In this document: piece by piece, positions 45,701 to 58,400 of the stretch | Layout: every line of letters begins with the position of its first letter | Numbering within the stretch: position 1 is the stretch's first letter | Origin: Cordia subcordata | Lineage: Eukaryota > Streptophyta > Magnoliopsida > Boraginales > Cordiaceae | Length of the DNA: 64,000 nt | Reading direction: 5' to 3' | Assembly: GCA_028554755.1 (NCBI GenBank) | Contig: JAPTOF010000001.1 | Location: 33,623,501 to 33,687,500, forward strand | Notes under the pieces: model-generated | Database searches by the model: none | Told to the model about the DNA's origin: nothing | What the model saw: the letters and a program-made list of their open reading frames with translations, nothing else | Translations under genes and position numbers: made by a program

Positions 45701-46374
45701 AGTTGCTATGATGATCATGAGTATGACTATTACGGTGTAATTGAGGAGATCATTCAGTTGCACTATACGATTTCAATTTAGTTACTTTATTTAAATGTAG
45801 ATGGTTCGATTACAAAAAAGGGACAGTAATTCACCCCAAATATGGCATTGTAGATGTAAATCACCAATCTAGGATTAGTGCTTATGAGCCATTTATATTA
45901 GCGTCTCAAGCCCAACAAGTGTATTACACTTCTTATCCTATTGGAAGAGAGAATTGGTGGGCAATTTGCAAGACTAGAGCACGAAGAATGTATCCTGCAG
46001 CTACATATCTTGGATTGGATGGCAATGAAAACAACATTTTTGATGGCGTTTATCAAGAAGATGAAGTGTCCGAGCCAATTCACACTGATATTGACATTGA
46101 TTTGGATAGTGCTGATATTCTTTATGGTGGAGGAGAAGAGAATGAAGAAGTTGAGACAACTGCACTATTGGCCCAAAATCAATCTTTCTCAAAAAAGAAA
46201 AGGGTCATAAATGAAGATGAAGAACTTGAAGAAGATGATGATGAAGAAGATGAAGAGGATGAAGAAGATGATTATGATGATGAATGTGACTCTAGTGAAG
46301 ATTCGAGCAAGAAGACTTTGACGAGGATAGGGATTGTGACATCAACTAAGTTTGATATCATTTGTCATATGTAA
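42709..46374 (+). pseudogene. TNP2: TNP2-type CACTA transposase (broken), copy 1
   Basis: Starts at 42709 with MPINRNWMYCWVRNNWITDE, the transposase-associated domain; its NIRCPCKN zinc motif and LLHNGFLRGYTKWVRHG tail lie in other frames, so frameshifts occur near 42820 and 42925. The Transposase_21 (tnp2) domain follows, with RLGLCTDGFNPFG, TIGDFPAYGMMSGWRTHG, a LACPYCM zinc pair, and LDVMHIEQNVF. Frame breaks lie near 43470 and 44165. Next come DUF4218 (FFPPGFFGSMEHLSIHLPYE, across an intron at 44946-45014), then DUF4216 (YGVIEEIIQLHY and later SYPIG) with a TAG at 45608. The C-terminus is a long acidic D/E run. It would cut and join the element ends if intact. Confidence 0.93.
46205..46310 (+). 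repeat. (GAA/GAT)n acidic codon repeat in TNP2 copy 1
   Basis: Encodes a D/E-rich tail of the transposase. The copy-2 equivalent at 55150-55245 has expanded to a different length with a YDDEDEEDD repeat, so the tract is unstable. Confidence 0.85.
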
Positions 46375-46753
46375 TTATTAATAACAAACTCTTTGTTATG
46401 CTTAATCTCATCCTTTTCACGTTATCTTATAATCATTTTATAAAATATTTTTTTATAAAGAAGATTTATCAAGAAGATTTTTTTTTGCTCAGTAAGGATT
46501 TCATTCATATCAACAAAAATTTACAAAATATTTGAACTTTCAATAGAGAACCTGGTGATTTACACTCCAAACTTTAAGATTGGCTAAGTTTAGAAGTAAT
46601 TTTTTGATTTTCCTTACCATATACACTTTTCCTTCACACCAATTTATCTTTTTCATGTTATGTTATAATATTTTTACTTGTATTTAAATGTTATGTTGAA
46701 ATCTTGTCTTTTATATTTGCATGCATTGCATGTGCTTGTTTAATAATATCTAG

Positions 46754-48700
46754 ATGCTACGGGGTAAAGGGAAAAGACCTTTGTTAAAATCTTCGACATC
46801 TAGGCCGAGTTCACATGGTGGGGCTAGTTCAAACACGTCACATGATGTTAGAGAGGAGACACCTACTTCTTTGTCTACTGGAAGGGGTAGATCATTTGTT
46901 CCTCAGACACGAGAATCACTCTCATCGGCTCGTGCAGACAGTACTCTCCCACATACTTCGTCATCTTATGCACCTCTACAGGTAAATATTATAATCACTT
47001 ATATTTTTACATAAGTGTATCTTTTTGTTCAAGACAAATGTTAAAGTTTTATATATTTTGGTAACATGTGCATCTGTGTGTGTGTGTTTTTTTAATCAGA
47101 GCATGACAATAGTTCTCATGACAATGATGATATATCAAGAGAGATGACCAATGTGGAAGGTCAAGGTGCTGCTTTGCCTTTTCCTCCGAATCCTGAGAGC
47201 CGACAAGAATTATATATTAGAAATGGAAAGTATGTGTCATAAAACAAAAATTCACGTTATCTTACAAGTTAATAAAGTAATTAATTGTAATACTTTATAA
47301 TTTATTTTCATCATAGAATTCAACCTTACGGACGAGGACAATGGGTTAGATGCGCATCACATATGATTAGGAGCCACTTTAAGGGTCCTTGGGTGTCATG
47401 GCTAAAGGTTCCTGAAGCTTATAAACAATTTATGTGGAAAGGTTTTCTGGTAATGTTAACTATACATATTCTTTATATGTTCATATTTAATTACAATTTA
47501 GTTAATAATTTTTTTCATGCATATTTCTAAATGTTCTTGTCTTGTAATGTAAACAGCAATATTATAAATTTGCAACACCTGAGGAGGAGAATGCTGCATA
47601 TGACATTTGGTAGGGAAGTTGTGGCAACATCTTGAAAAACTTGTTGTTCGACGCTAGAGAGCATGCAATAATACAATCTAAGGAAGTTGAACCTCACAAT
47701 GCTTGGAAGGACTTTCCACCAAATTGGATTGAGCAAAAGGATTGGGAAGAACTTGTGGACTTCTGGAACAGTGGTGATTGGATAAAACGACATAAAGCAG
47801 GTAAACAAAACCGGCAAAAAGAGCAATAGATGGATCATATTGCTTGCACACTGGTGGCTCCATATGTTTTGATGAATGGGGGCAACGATAGGTTTGTGTT
47901 TGCGTGCATATAAAGTATATAAATCTTTATTGTTGTGTTCTCATGTTTTTAATATTTATTATATAGATGGAAAAGAATCCAAATGTTACACCGATAGATG
48001 TGTTTGAGCGGACACATAAGAGAAATAAAGGAGATGGTGACTGGGTTAATCCTAAGGCAAAAAGAGTCACGGTAATTATATCTAACTTGTTACTTCATTA
48101 AGTTCACATTTTATTTTATGATTTTGGTTAATTGTTTATAACTAAACTATGTTTTTTGACTCATTATATGTAGGAACGTTATAATAAGCTTCGCGCACAG
48201 AAGATACAAGAATCAGACGAGAGTGGAGAAAGTAGCATCAACCAGTCAGATAAGTACTTTGATCCTAAACTTTTTTATGATGCAATTGGGGGTGTGAAGA
48301 AGGGTACTACATTTGGCTTGCCCATTAGTAACTTCGAAGGGATCATTCCTCCCAAACGATGTGGCTCAAAGATCTTCTTCTATAGGTTGCACTTCTTTGC
48401 TCTCCCAAGCACAATTGGATGCTCGCCTTCGAACAACAAGAGAGGTATGAAGCTAAGATCTCTGAATTGATGTCCTCCCAGCAACAAATGCGAGAAGATA
48501 TGGAGCGACAAATGCGAGAAGAAATGGAGCGACAAATGCAAGAAAAAATTGAACAACAATTACAACGTAAAGAAATTGAGTTAGAGAAAAAATTCCAACG
48601 TCAACAAGCTACTATGATGGAACAAATGAGATTGATGTTGCAGTCAGCAGGATTGACCACTCAATTGCCATCTTTGGATCCACCCCTTCCTAAAAAATGA
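46754..48700 (+). pseudogene. TNP1-like / Transposase_24 protein (broken), copy 1
   Basis: First exon from ATG 46754 (MLRGKGKRPLLKSS, then a serine-rich STSRPSSHGGA stretch) with GT at 46981. Later exons read QWVRCASHMIRSHFKGPWVS, NAWKDFPPNWIEQKDWEELV, RTHKRNKGDGDWVNPKAKRV and FDPKLFYDAIGGVKKGTTFG, the Transposase_24 (En/Spm second protein) order. The C-terminal exon (48419-48700) encodes a coiled coil, EQQERYEAKISELMSSQQQM with repeats of MREEMERQM, ending in PLPKK. A TAG at 47611 and a frameshift before the coil break it. Family members are thought to bind the subterminal repeats; here that is inference. Confidence 0.85.
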
Positions 48701-48964
48701 TTGTGTTATGTTAGTAAACAAAATACTTTATAATCCGTGGATGAAAATAGTACTTAGTTTGGTACATTGTTTTGTGTATGTTTTAAAGTTTTTAAGTGGC
48801 ACATTATTGTATACTTTATGTAGGAAAATTTGGATTGCAAGATGTGTCTAAATGCATTTGGTTTATTATATTACAAATTTGTGATGATATATGTGTATAT
48901 ATTTGAATTGCTAGCAGGTTTATGTGTAAACTAAACTGGGTAAGGTATTGCACTTATTTAACAA

Positions 48965-49505
48965 AATTAGCGACCGATTCTTAATCGGTCGCTAAAACTA
49001 TGAATGCCGAAATTACTGACCGAAATAGGCGGTCGCTAAAATTACCGATCGAATTTGTGGTCGCTAAAATTACCGACCACGTACTCGGTCGGTAATTTTA
49101 GCGACCGCCAATTCGGTCGGTAAGTTTACCGACCGCCTATCTCGGTCGGTAATTTATCGACCGCCTATCTCGGTCGGTACTTTTACCGACTGCAAATTCG
49201 GTCGGTAATTTTGTTTCGGTCGGTACTTTAACCGACTGCCTTTTCGGTTGGTAACATAGTCGGTAATTTTACCGACCATCTATTTCGGTCGGTACGTTTA
49301 CCGACCGACAGTTCGGTCGATACGTTTACCGACCGACAGTTCGGTCGCTGTTCAGCGACCGATTCCAAATCGGTCGCTATTTTTAATTTAGTGACCAAGG
49401 GTTTAGCGACCTACATCGGTGGTCGCTAAATCGGTCGCTAATTGTTTTTACCGATCGATTTCATGCTTTAGCGACCGATTATGACGGTCACTAAAAGCTA
49501 ATTTT
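48965..49505. repeat. CACTA-1 right subterminal repeats
   Basis: A long alternation of TCGGTCGCTAA, AGCGACCGA and the variant TACCGACCG / CGGTCGGTAA. The TACCGACCG form dominates the centre (49060-49330) and the AGCGACCG form the edges, so two motif subfamilies are mixed. The end GCTAATTTTCTTGTAGTG closes the element. Confidence 0.9.
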
Positions 49506-49514
49506 CTTGTAGTG

Positions 49515-50785
49515 TTATCCGAGATTTAATGCACGTGTTCATCGTCCTCTATTTACACTATCAAATGGTTTACATACAATCATTATACTTTTGTAATTTC
49601 TAACTATATATAATAAATTAATAGTTTGTTAAATTTTTTAATAACACCATTAATAGAGGTCTTCAATGATGTACCAAAAATTTGTGTGTGTTGGACTTAA
49701 AAATAGTGTAGATGGTTGGTTACTTTTTTAAGGTTTGTTCCACTATTATATTGTAATATTCATGATAATATTACTATGAAATATGAATTTAGGTATGCAC
49801 ATTTGTTGATACTTCTATTAGTTGCAAGTCTGTATATATATTTCCAGTCACATTGCAGTTTCACTCTTCAACATTTATATATCATAATTCCATTATTTTG
49901 GATATTTTCCTGTGACTAAAATTGAGAACACCTGTTTTTGCTTGTTTATGGTGTTATGAGATTATTTACTTTGATAAATTTTAAAATATAATGCGAGGCT
50001 AAATACATAATAGATATAGGTCCTATTTTATAGTGTAATTATTGTCATATTTATTGTATATTATGATCTGAATATGATGTGTGATAGTTATGTTAGTACG
50101 TTGAGGACTTAGCATTCTACCAAGTTTTAATGTGCACACCTCGCAATTTTCAATTTACATTCCACACACATGTTATTCTAGAAGTAGCCGGATAACGCAT
50201 TGAATATAAATGCACAAAATTACCCGAATATTATCATTATTGCTATTTTTTATATGCTTTTTGATGTTGAAGAAATCTTGTCTTTTTCCCTCATTTGTTT
50301 TCTTTTGGCTTGCTCACGTTTAAGTTGTTAGATGCAAGGTTGAAAAAGCCTTCTCGAGTTTTTTGTGTTTTATTTTTCAAAAAATAAGTAAGCCTAAAGA
50401 TGAAGACTATGCGTTCCTAGAGGACCTTGAAGTATATATTTCTGATCTTCTACAACTTCGTCTAATGCTCTAATAACATGCATCCTAGAACCATAAAGAT
50501 TGAATATATATATGTAGCGGGTTGTTCGGAAAGAAGTTATCTCTGGGAAATGATTCTTCCTTTTATATTTTGTGTTTTGGTTATTTAAGTGGGATTCATT
50601 TAGAAAAGAACATTTTCTTGTGGTTTAATTATGTGTTTTGGCCTTTTCACCTTCAGTTATCAATTTGGCAACTTATTGACATACAATTATTTAGTTGGGT
50701 CTTAGTGCATGTTTTCGGAGTAGAAGTATTAGACCTTTTGTCTTAATATTCTTTTGGTTATTGAATTTAATTTTTTGCACTCGTG
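49515..50785. other. AT-rich spacer between CACTA-1 and the TRIM
   Basis: No gene or RNA recognised. Short open frames such as 50522-50746 are hydrophobic (F, L, W-rich) by AT bias rather than showing conservation. Confidence 0.4.
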
Positions 50786-51723
50786 TGTGATGGCCTAACA
50801 GATTCCCTAGACTTAATAGCTTATATGGAAGGCCTTTAGTCACACTTGTTGCAACTTACACCTGATGTGTACTTACATGTAATATTCATGATATAAGTAG
50901 TTGTAGTTGTCAATCTTCCTAGATTGGTTATATTGTTATTTTTGGTGCTTATCGATCAGGTATAACTGGGCAGTCCTATCCTGATCCTCAGTGAATAGGC
51001 GCCCAGGGGTTGAATGGTCCCCGGCCCATCATGAATGGTATCAGAGCTAGTTTGCTGGCTCATTCAGCAAGGAATGGAGATGGCAACAGTTTGAGTATGG
51101 GAGTCTAGCGTTCGAATGAGGCAAGTTGGTGCGCTCCTATGGTGGGTGAATCTTGTCGGCTAGACTGTTATTGGTGCATCTACTGTTGTTAGGTGACCCA
51201 GAGAGTTAGACTTCAGCGGTCAATGTGTATGCCTTTTAGGGCAGTTGGCAAGCATCCATGATCGAAACAACCAAGGATCATTAGTTTTGCATGCACAATG
51301 AGGTTGCGGTCGGAGGTGTTTTAGCCTGGCAACTAAGGAGATGCCTGTGTACAAGGGACACCAACGTTAGGCTTAGCCTCGTTGAGAGGAATTGCAGGTC
51401 AATGGAATGGGTAGGCTCGGCATGAAGGTGGTAACTTGGTCTACTATCATGGTTTTAGCAGATTGAGTGTAGGAGTTTGTAAAGACTTGACAGATTTCTT
51501 GGACCTAAGAGTCTAATTGGGAGGCCTTTAATCACATTGATCACAACTTATGCCTGATGTGTATTTACATGTGATATTTATGATATAGGTACTTGTTGTT
51601 GTCAATTTTTCTAGACTGATTATATTGTTATATTTGACGCATGGTAACTTAGTGTGAGTGGTTGATCTTGTCCTGAACCTGGTAGACTAGGCGCCGGATG
51701 AGCAAAGGACACTCGACCCGTCA
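50786..51723 (+). mobile_element. TRIM-like miniature LTR element, 0.94 kb
   Basis: LTRs of 246 bases each at 50786-51031 and 51478-51723. They share CTGATGTGTA, ACATGT(A/G)ATAT, GTTGTCAAT and TATATTGTTAT and end CCCATCA or CCCGTCA. A primer site TGGTATCAGAGC lies at 51036-51047. The interior of about 446 bases has no coding frame. Terminal-repeat retrotransposons in miniature have just this layout. Flanking 5-mers TCGTG and CAAAA do not match, so the target duplication is lost or one LTR edge is off. Confidence 0.82.
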
Positions 51724-52678
51724 CAAAAGGCTTGCTTAAATTTTTTTCATCAACGGAAGCTTGATTGGTTCTCATTTGTTTTAATGTATTATACCTTTTT
51801 TTTTTTAACAAAAATCAGAAGATGTGTAGAGGTATTGAGGCAAGGCAAATATGGTATTACCTAGACAAAAGTAAATAATTATTATTGAAGAACTTTGAAA
51901 AGTACATCTAATTACTTAAGCACGCTATGATCAATAAGTTCATATAAGCCTATTCATATAAATATTCTTGGAGCAAGGGCCATCACTGGTCTAGAGACCA
52001 AATTTTGTTTTAAACTATCCATACTAATATTCTTGAAGCAAGAGCCATAATTAATCTTGAAACCAATACCTGTTTTAATTTTGCAGAAAAACAAGAAGAA
52101 AGAAAAGCCTCATCAGATTTTACCTTATAACTATCGGTAAGAAGCTTTATTTCATGCCAGACGAAGTATTATATTTTGTAATTGAACCAACATTCTTAAT
52201 ATTAAAATGATGGATATCTATTAAGATGGACATAAATTGAATTTTGATTTTCTATCTCTAACCATCATTTATTTATTATATATGCCATTTTGATCTTGTC
52301 CAGTAGGTTGTTATGTGTTAATTTGTTAATGATCATTATTATTGTAGAAAGGAAATATAATTGGAAAATCATAAGGAAAGAAGTTTGGAAATCTTAATTG
52401 GTTTTTTTCCCCCCATTTTAACATAACTCTTCTTAAATGGATGTGTTCTTTCTAGAGGTTTGCTTTAAATGGAAAAAAACCGATTATTTAACTAAAATTT
52501 GGGATACCAAAAAAAATTGGGTTTGGATAATAGGGGAATTGGGAAAACAAAGATGGGTTTTGGAAAAGAATTTCAAGAAAACGAGTTGGGAATTGGAAAT
52601 TTTGAATTTTAAAGAAAACCCAATTGCTGAAATTATACACACACATTATTTAGTCATATGTGTGTATGTGTTCTTTCA
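51724..52678. other. Spacer before the truncated CACTA-2
   Basis: AT-rich, including a stretch near 52430-52640 with repeated TTGGGAATTGG-type purine-rich phrases. No CACTA left end or subterminal AGCGACCG repeats occur here, which shows the second CACTA copy has lost its 5' part. Confidence 0.5.
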
Positions 52679-55319
52679 CTGACCATGTGTATGAAAGATG
52701 ATGTGTTGTTTTAACGCTACTTATTCCCAGTCCTTCTAGCCCAGGAAATAATATTTGTGTATACTTGAGGCCATTAATAGATGAGTTAAAAACATTGTGG
52801 GATCATAGGGCCCTCACGTATGATGTGTCCACAAATATAAACTTTGTAATGAAGGTCACACTAATATGGATAATAGGTGATTTTCCAGCATATAGAACAA
52901 TGGCGAGTTGGAGTACTCATGGAAAAATGGCTTGTCCTTATTGCATGGAGTGGTATAAGGCATTTACCTTGAAAAATGGTAGTAAAGCCTCATTTTTTAA
53001 CTATCACTGTCAATTTTTGCCTCAAGACCATCCATACAGAGAGTTAACATATGTTTTCAGGAAAGGTAGGGTTGAACATGATAGTCCTCTGCCTCGGTTG
53101 ACAGGTGATGAAGTGTTATCTAGATTATCATGTTATGACCAAATCAATTTCAGGAAAACATCACAAAATCAAATGGCCAGGCTATGGAGTATCTCATAAT
53201 TGGATTAAAATTTATATTTTTTGGAGTTGCCATAGTGGGGAAAAAATTTGATTAGACATAATCTTGATGTGATGCATATTGAGCAAAATGTTTTCAATAC
53301 AGTGATGAATGTAAAAGGCAAGAGTAAAAACAATGCAAACGCTCGTAAAGATGTCGCAGAATATTGTAACCATGACAAATTGCATCTATACCTTGATAGA
53401 AAGACAAACAAAACAAAATTGCCAAAAGCAAAATATGTCTTGTCAAGGAATAAAAAGAAGGCAGCATGTGCTTGGGTGAAGGATCTATAGCTTCCAGACA
53501 GATATGCATCAAATATTGCTAAAAGTGTGAATATGAATGACCTCATGTTTCATGGGTTAAAAACACTTGATTGTCATGTATTTTTGGAGAGGTTGCTGCC
53601 GATTGCTTTTCGCAACTTGTTGCCTCAACCCATATGGGAAGCAATAACCGAGCTTAGCATATTCTTCCGTGATTTGTGTATAACAACTTAAAGATAGACT
53701 ATGTTAAGAAGTTGGGAGCAAACATCCCAGAAATCCTTTGCAAGCCTGAGAAATTCTTTCCACCAGGATTTTTCGACTCAATGGAACATCTACCAATTCA
53801 TTTGCCTTACGAAACGAAAGTTGATGGTCCTGTACAATACCGTTGGATGTTTGTGTTTGAACGGTAATTATCTATCCAATTACATTGTATTACCTATTAA
53901 ATTCGATGATTTTCTTTTAAAACGAAATGTTTGTATAGGTGTATGGGAATTTAAAGAAAAAAAGTTAGGAACAAGGCTTGTGTGGAAGGATCCATTGTGG
54001 AGGCATACTTAATTCAAAGGACGTCTCAATTTTGTTTGAAGTATTTCGAGTCTCATGTGCCTACAAAGAGAAATCGAGTTCTAAGGAATGATGATAGTGG
54101 AGAAGTGGAAAGAAACGAGAGACTATCGATTTTCACATACCCAGGACGTTAACTCGGGCAAGGGATTTCTCAGTATTTGACTGAAGAAGAGTTTAATGTT
54201 GCCCAGTTATTCGTTCTTCGTAATTGTAATGAAGAATTAGTTCAATAATATATAGAGTAAGAAAATTCAAATCTTAGTTTATTTATTTGTTTTGAAACAT
54301 AGATAATATTTAAGTTAGTAACATTATTATACAATATGATTTTGTTTTTTTTTTTTTGACATAGGGATTTTGACAATGAAATGCGTCGAACAAATCAGAT
54401 TCTCAACGATGATCGTCTTGCAAAGTTGTGAGAAAAGAATTTGGTTCAATGGTGTCATACCAAGGTGATAAAAGAGAAGACAGACATTTCTCCGCAATTG
54501 AAAGAGTTAATCCTTGGTCGAAGTAGAGTTGTTACTAGTTATCAAGGGTATTTCGTGAATGGTTACAAGTTTCACACTAAGGAAAAACGACAAGATATGA
54601 AAACACAAAATTATGGTGTATGTGTACAAGGGAGTTGCCATGATAACTGCAAGTATGACTATTATGGTGTAATTGAGGAGATCATTCAGCTGCACTATTC
54701 TGATTTCAATTTAATTACATTATTCAAATGTAGGTGGTTTGATTACAAAAAAGGTACAGTAGTTCACCTCAAATATGGCCTCGTAGATGTGAACCACCAA
54801 TCAAGGATTAGTTTTTATGAGTCATTTATATTAGCATTTCAAGCTCAACAAGTGTATTACACTTCTTATCCTATTGACTAAGAGAATTGGTTGGCAGTTT
54901 GCAAGATTATAGCACGAAGGATGTTTCATGCAGCTTCATATCTTGGTTTAGATGACAATACAAACAATATTGTTGATGGTGTGTATCAAGAAGATGAAGT
55001 GTTCAAGCTAATTCAAATTGATATTGACTCCGAGTTAGATAGTGCTAATGTTCTTTATGGTGGTGGAGGAGAAGAAGATGAAGAAGCTGATACAAATGCA
55101 TTACTAGTCCAGGATTTTAATTCTTCAAAAGAGAGAAGGCTTATAAATGAAGATGAAGAACTTGAAGAAGATTATGATGGAGAAGATGAAGAAGATGATT
55201 ATGATGATGAAGATGAAGAAGATGATTATGATGATGAAGATGACCCTCACAAGGACGACTCTGATGAAGACTCTACACAAGAAGACTTTGATGGGGATAG
55301 TGAACATGAATTCAACTAA
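52679..55319 (+). pseudogene. TNP2: TNP2-type transposase (5'-truncated), copy 2
   Basis: Begins mid-domain with RPLIDELKTLWDHRALTYDV, IIGDFPAYRTMASWSTHG and MACPYCMEWYKAF. It keeps LPRLTGDEVLSRLSCYD, which is broken by a two-base loss in copy 1, and LDVMHIEQNVF. Stops occur at 53488 (after CAWVKDL), 53689, 54150, 54246 and 54429. DUF4218 (FFPPGFFDSMEHLPIHLPYE) and DUF4216 (GVIEEIIQLHYSDFNLITLF, then FDYKKGTVVHLKYG) are readable. The C-terminus is acidic, with a YDDEDEEDD repeat. Non-functional, but its stops lie elsewhere than in copy 1, so the two decayed separately. Confidence 0.92.
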
Positions 55320-55446
55320 ATTTTAGATCATCTGTAATGTGTACTAACTAATAACTGATTTTGTTATGCTTAATCTCATTAATTTTCATATTATGTTATA
55401 TTTTTTTTACTTGTATCTAAATGCTACTTCTGTTAATGATATCTAG

Positions 55447-58400
55447 ATGCTGCGGGGTCAAGGGAAAAGGCGCCTTGTTAAACCTTCAGCGAGATCAAGA
55501 TTACGTGATGAGGGGGGAGCTCAAACTCTTCACATAATATTAATGAGCACACACCTACATCTTTGTCTTCTAGAAGGGGTGGACCATGTATTCCACAGAC
55601 ACGAGAATCACTTTTATTGGACCGTGTAGACACCACTCTCCCTCATACTTCTACATGCTCGACCCCTTCTGCACTTTTTGCACCTTTACAAGGTAAATGT
55701 TATACTCACCATTACAAGAGCTAATTTGATGTTTTTCATAATTATTTTATTGAATTCTATCATTCTTGCCTTACACGGGACCTTAATTTGCTTGTCAACA
55801 TTCTTTTATCTTTGTGTTTTGAACTGTGATCACACCATTTAAATGCTAAAATGACATTTCTTTTTTGTTTGAACTGTAATCACACTAGTGTTTGAGTCAT
55901 TTCTTTGTAGAAATTAATCAATCATGTGAATTGTGATGCCATTTTTCCAGTTAAATGTTTTTTTTTCTTTTCTCCTGCATGACACAATTGGAATGTCATA
56001 CTAGCCTACCCATGCCCTTTCACATTGTATGCTAACATGACTTATTTAACATTTGATAGAAACTGTGTGAGTTGTAAATTCTGCTCTTGGGGATCGCATT
56101 TTTGTTAGGAGATATGTTGGGAGTGATTTTTCTCTACAGTAATGGTTTGCTGACACACATATTTATTTACCAAGAGTGATATTACGAAATTGTTTATGGG
56201 CTAGAATGATAACTTCAATTTTTTGTTCTTGTGATTGGCTACAAGCTAAAGCATTTGCAAGGCTAGTACATCTTGTGAATTTTGAATTCAGTTTCAATAC
56301 TTTTCTTTAAACTATTGATGTTTTATATTATTAATCATTGTGCAGAATTCTGTTTGTTAATTAATGCATAGATAAGTGCATAGCAGTATAATATAGAGGG
56401 TGGGATGAATACTTGCTTGACATTTCAAGAAGATGCTAAGTGGACTTTGTTGTTAAGAGTTTTGGTATGACATGGATTTTGCTAGTAAATGTGGTGAGGA
56501 TATTGTTGCTAGTTATTTCACAAAGACTTGCGCAGGTAAAGAGGAACCGGGGATTAGTTAGTACCTGAAATCTCAATAATATTTTTGAGACGAGCAATTT
56601 AGAGATCATGTTTTCCATCACTAAATGAGTTTAGTAAGGGATTATGACGAATTCTTCTATTACTAATCTATAGTTTTCTAGTAGGTGCATCAAATGTGAT
56701 GCATATTGTTTCATGCAAATTAATATCTTTTACATCGATTAAGAGGAGTTCTAGCACAAGTATGTAAATTTTTAGATTGGATTATCCTGTATAAGCCTTT
56801 TTATAGATGATTATAGCAAGTATACTCACTATTCCTAGAATTATTGATGACTGATTCTTATAAGATTCCTATTATATATATAATTAACTTGACAGATGTT
56901 TGAGATTTTTGATCACTTATTCTTATTAAGCTAGCTTTATTTCCATGTTATATCAACTTAAGGAATTAAGTTAAAGCTAGCACGTGATCGTATGTGCTGT
57001 TATTCTAACTAATAATGAATGATTTTATTTCTTATCTAGCTTGAATTTGGTGTCTATTTGAAAAAGGCAGAGAGAGAAAAGGAATGAAGGGGCGAGAGAG
57101 ATAGGAAGATCCACTACTCTTGATTGCTTAGTTTTAAATGCTTGGGGATGTAAGACACAGAGTTACGAAACATATCATTTGATTGCCTAAGTAGATCTGG
57201 AAGTGAAATGCTAGGGCTAATTACTAGCCAAGAAGAAACAATTTTGAGAATACTATCATACATAAATTTGGCCCAGATGATAAAAAGAGCAGGACTATTG
57301 CATCGACAGCTTTGTAAAGTGATATAATGCTTTTATAACATGTATTCTTTCGTTTTCTATCAACAGAAGAGCATGCCGATGACTCTCATGAGGATGATGA
57401 GATAGAGATGACTAATGAGGAATGTTGTGGTGCTGCTTTGCCTCCTCCTCCGAATCTTGAGAGTCGAGAAGAGTTATAAGTCAGAAATAGAGGGTATGCA
57501 TTTTAGTTGAACATTACAAGTAAATGAAGTTATTACTCGTAACACTTATAATTTATTTTCATTACAGCCTTTACCCTTACAACGGAGCAAAATGGGTTAG
57601 AACTTCATCATAAATGATTAGGAGCAACTTTAAAGGTCCTTGCGTGTCATGGGATGTAATTCCTGAAGATTATAAACAACTTATGTGGAAAGACTTTTTG
57701 GTAATATTGACTATAAATATCAATTATATTCTCATATCTAGTTAACATTTAGCTAACAATTTCTTTTGTCTTGTAATATACATAGCAATATTATAAGTTC
57801 ACAACTCCTGAGGAGAAGAATGCTGCATACCCTATTTGGCGCCAACATTGTGGCAAAAGGATGAAAGGCTTGCTATATAATGCTAGAAAATGTGCCAAGA
57901 ATGAATCTAAACAAGAAGATCCTTATGATGATTGGAAGAACTTTCCACCAAATTGGATTGAGAAACAAGATTAGGATAAACTTGTGGACTTGTGAATGGA
58001 GGAGAAATGGATAAATAAACATGAAGCTGGTAAAGGAAGTCCGATAAGAGGGGTAATAGATAGCTCGTATTCCTTGCACACCAATGGGTCTATAAATTTT
58101 GAAGAACTGGAGCAACGAGAGGTTTGCGCTCACATGCATATAAAATATATATTATTCATTCTATATAAATATTTCATGTTGAATTCTCATATTTTTTATT
58201 TTCATAGGTTGCAAAAGATCCGAACTTTACAAAGATTGATCTGTTTAAGTGCACACATAAGAAGAATAGAGGAGACGGTGATTGGATTAGCTCTAAAGCA
58301 AAAGGAGTCTCGGTAATGTATCTGGTTTCTTGCTACATTACGTTTACATTTTATTAATTTATTATTTTGGTTAATTATTTTGAGCGAAATTGTGTTTGTG

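Larger units (their letters stand above)
37385..49514 (+). mobile_element. CACTA (En/Spm) DNA transposon 1, 12.1 kb
   Basis: Left end CACTACAAGAAAACTGGC and right end GCTAATTTTCTTGTAGTG are inverted repeats of about 28 bases with a few mismatches. Both are followed inward by dense AGCGACCG-type subterminal repeats. It carries, left to right, possible captured sequence, a solo LTR, a TNP2 transposase pseudogene and a TNP1/Transposase_24 pseudogene, the usual layout of plant CACTA elements. Flanking triplets are TAT and TTA, so an exact 3-bp target duplication is not kept. Stops in both proteins make it non-autonomous. Confidence 0.93.

Noticed and set aside
37382..49517. Exact 3-bp target duplication for CACTA-1
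   Set aside because: The flanks are TAT and TTA; shifting by one base on the right gives TAT but leaves one extra T, so I do not claim it.
55125..55307. Minus-strand isoleucine/phenylalanine-rich frame
   Set aside because: It is the complement of the GAA/GAT acidic repeat at the TNP2 C-terminus in CACTA-2.
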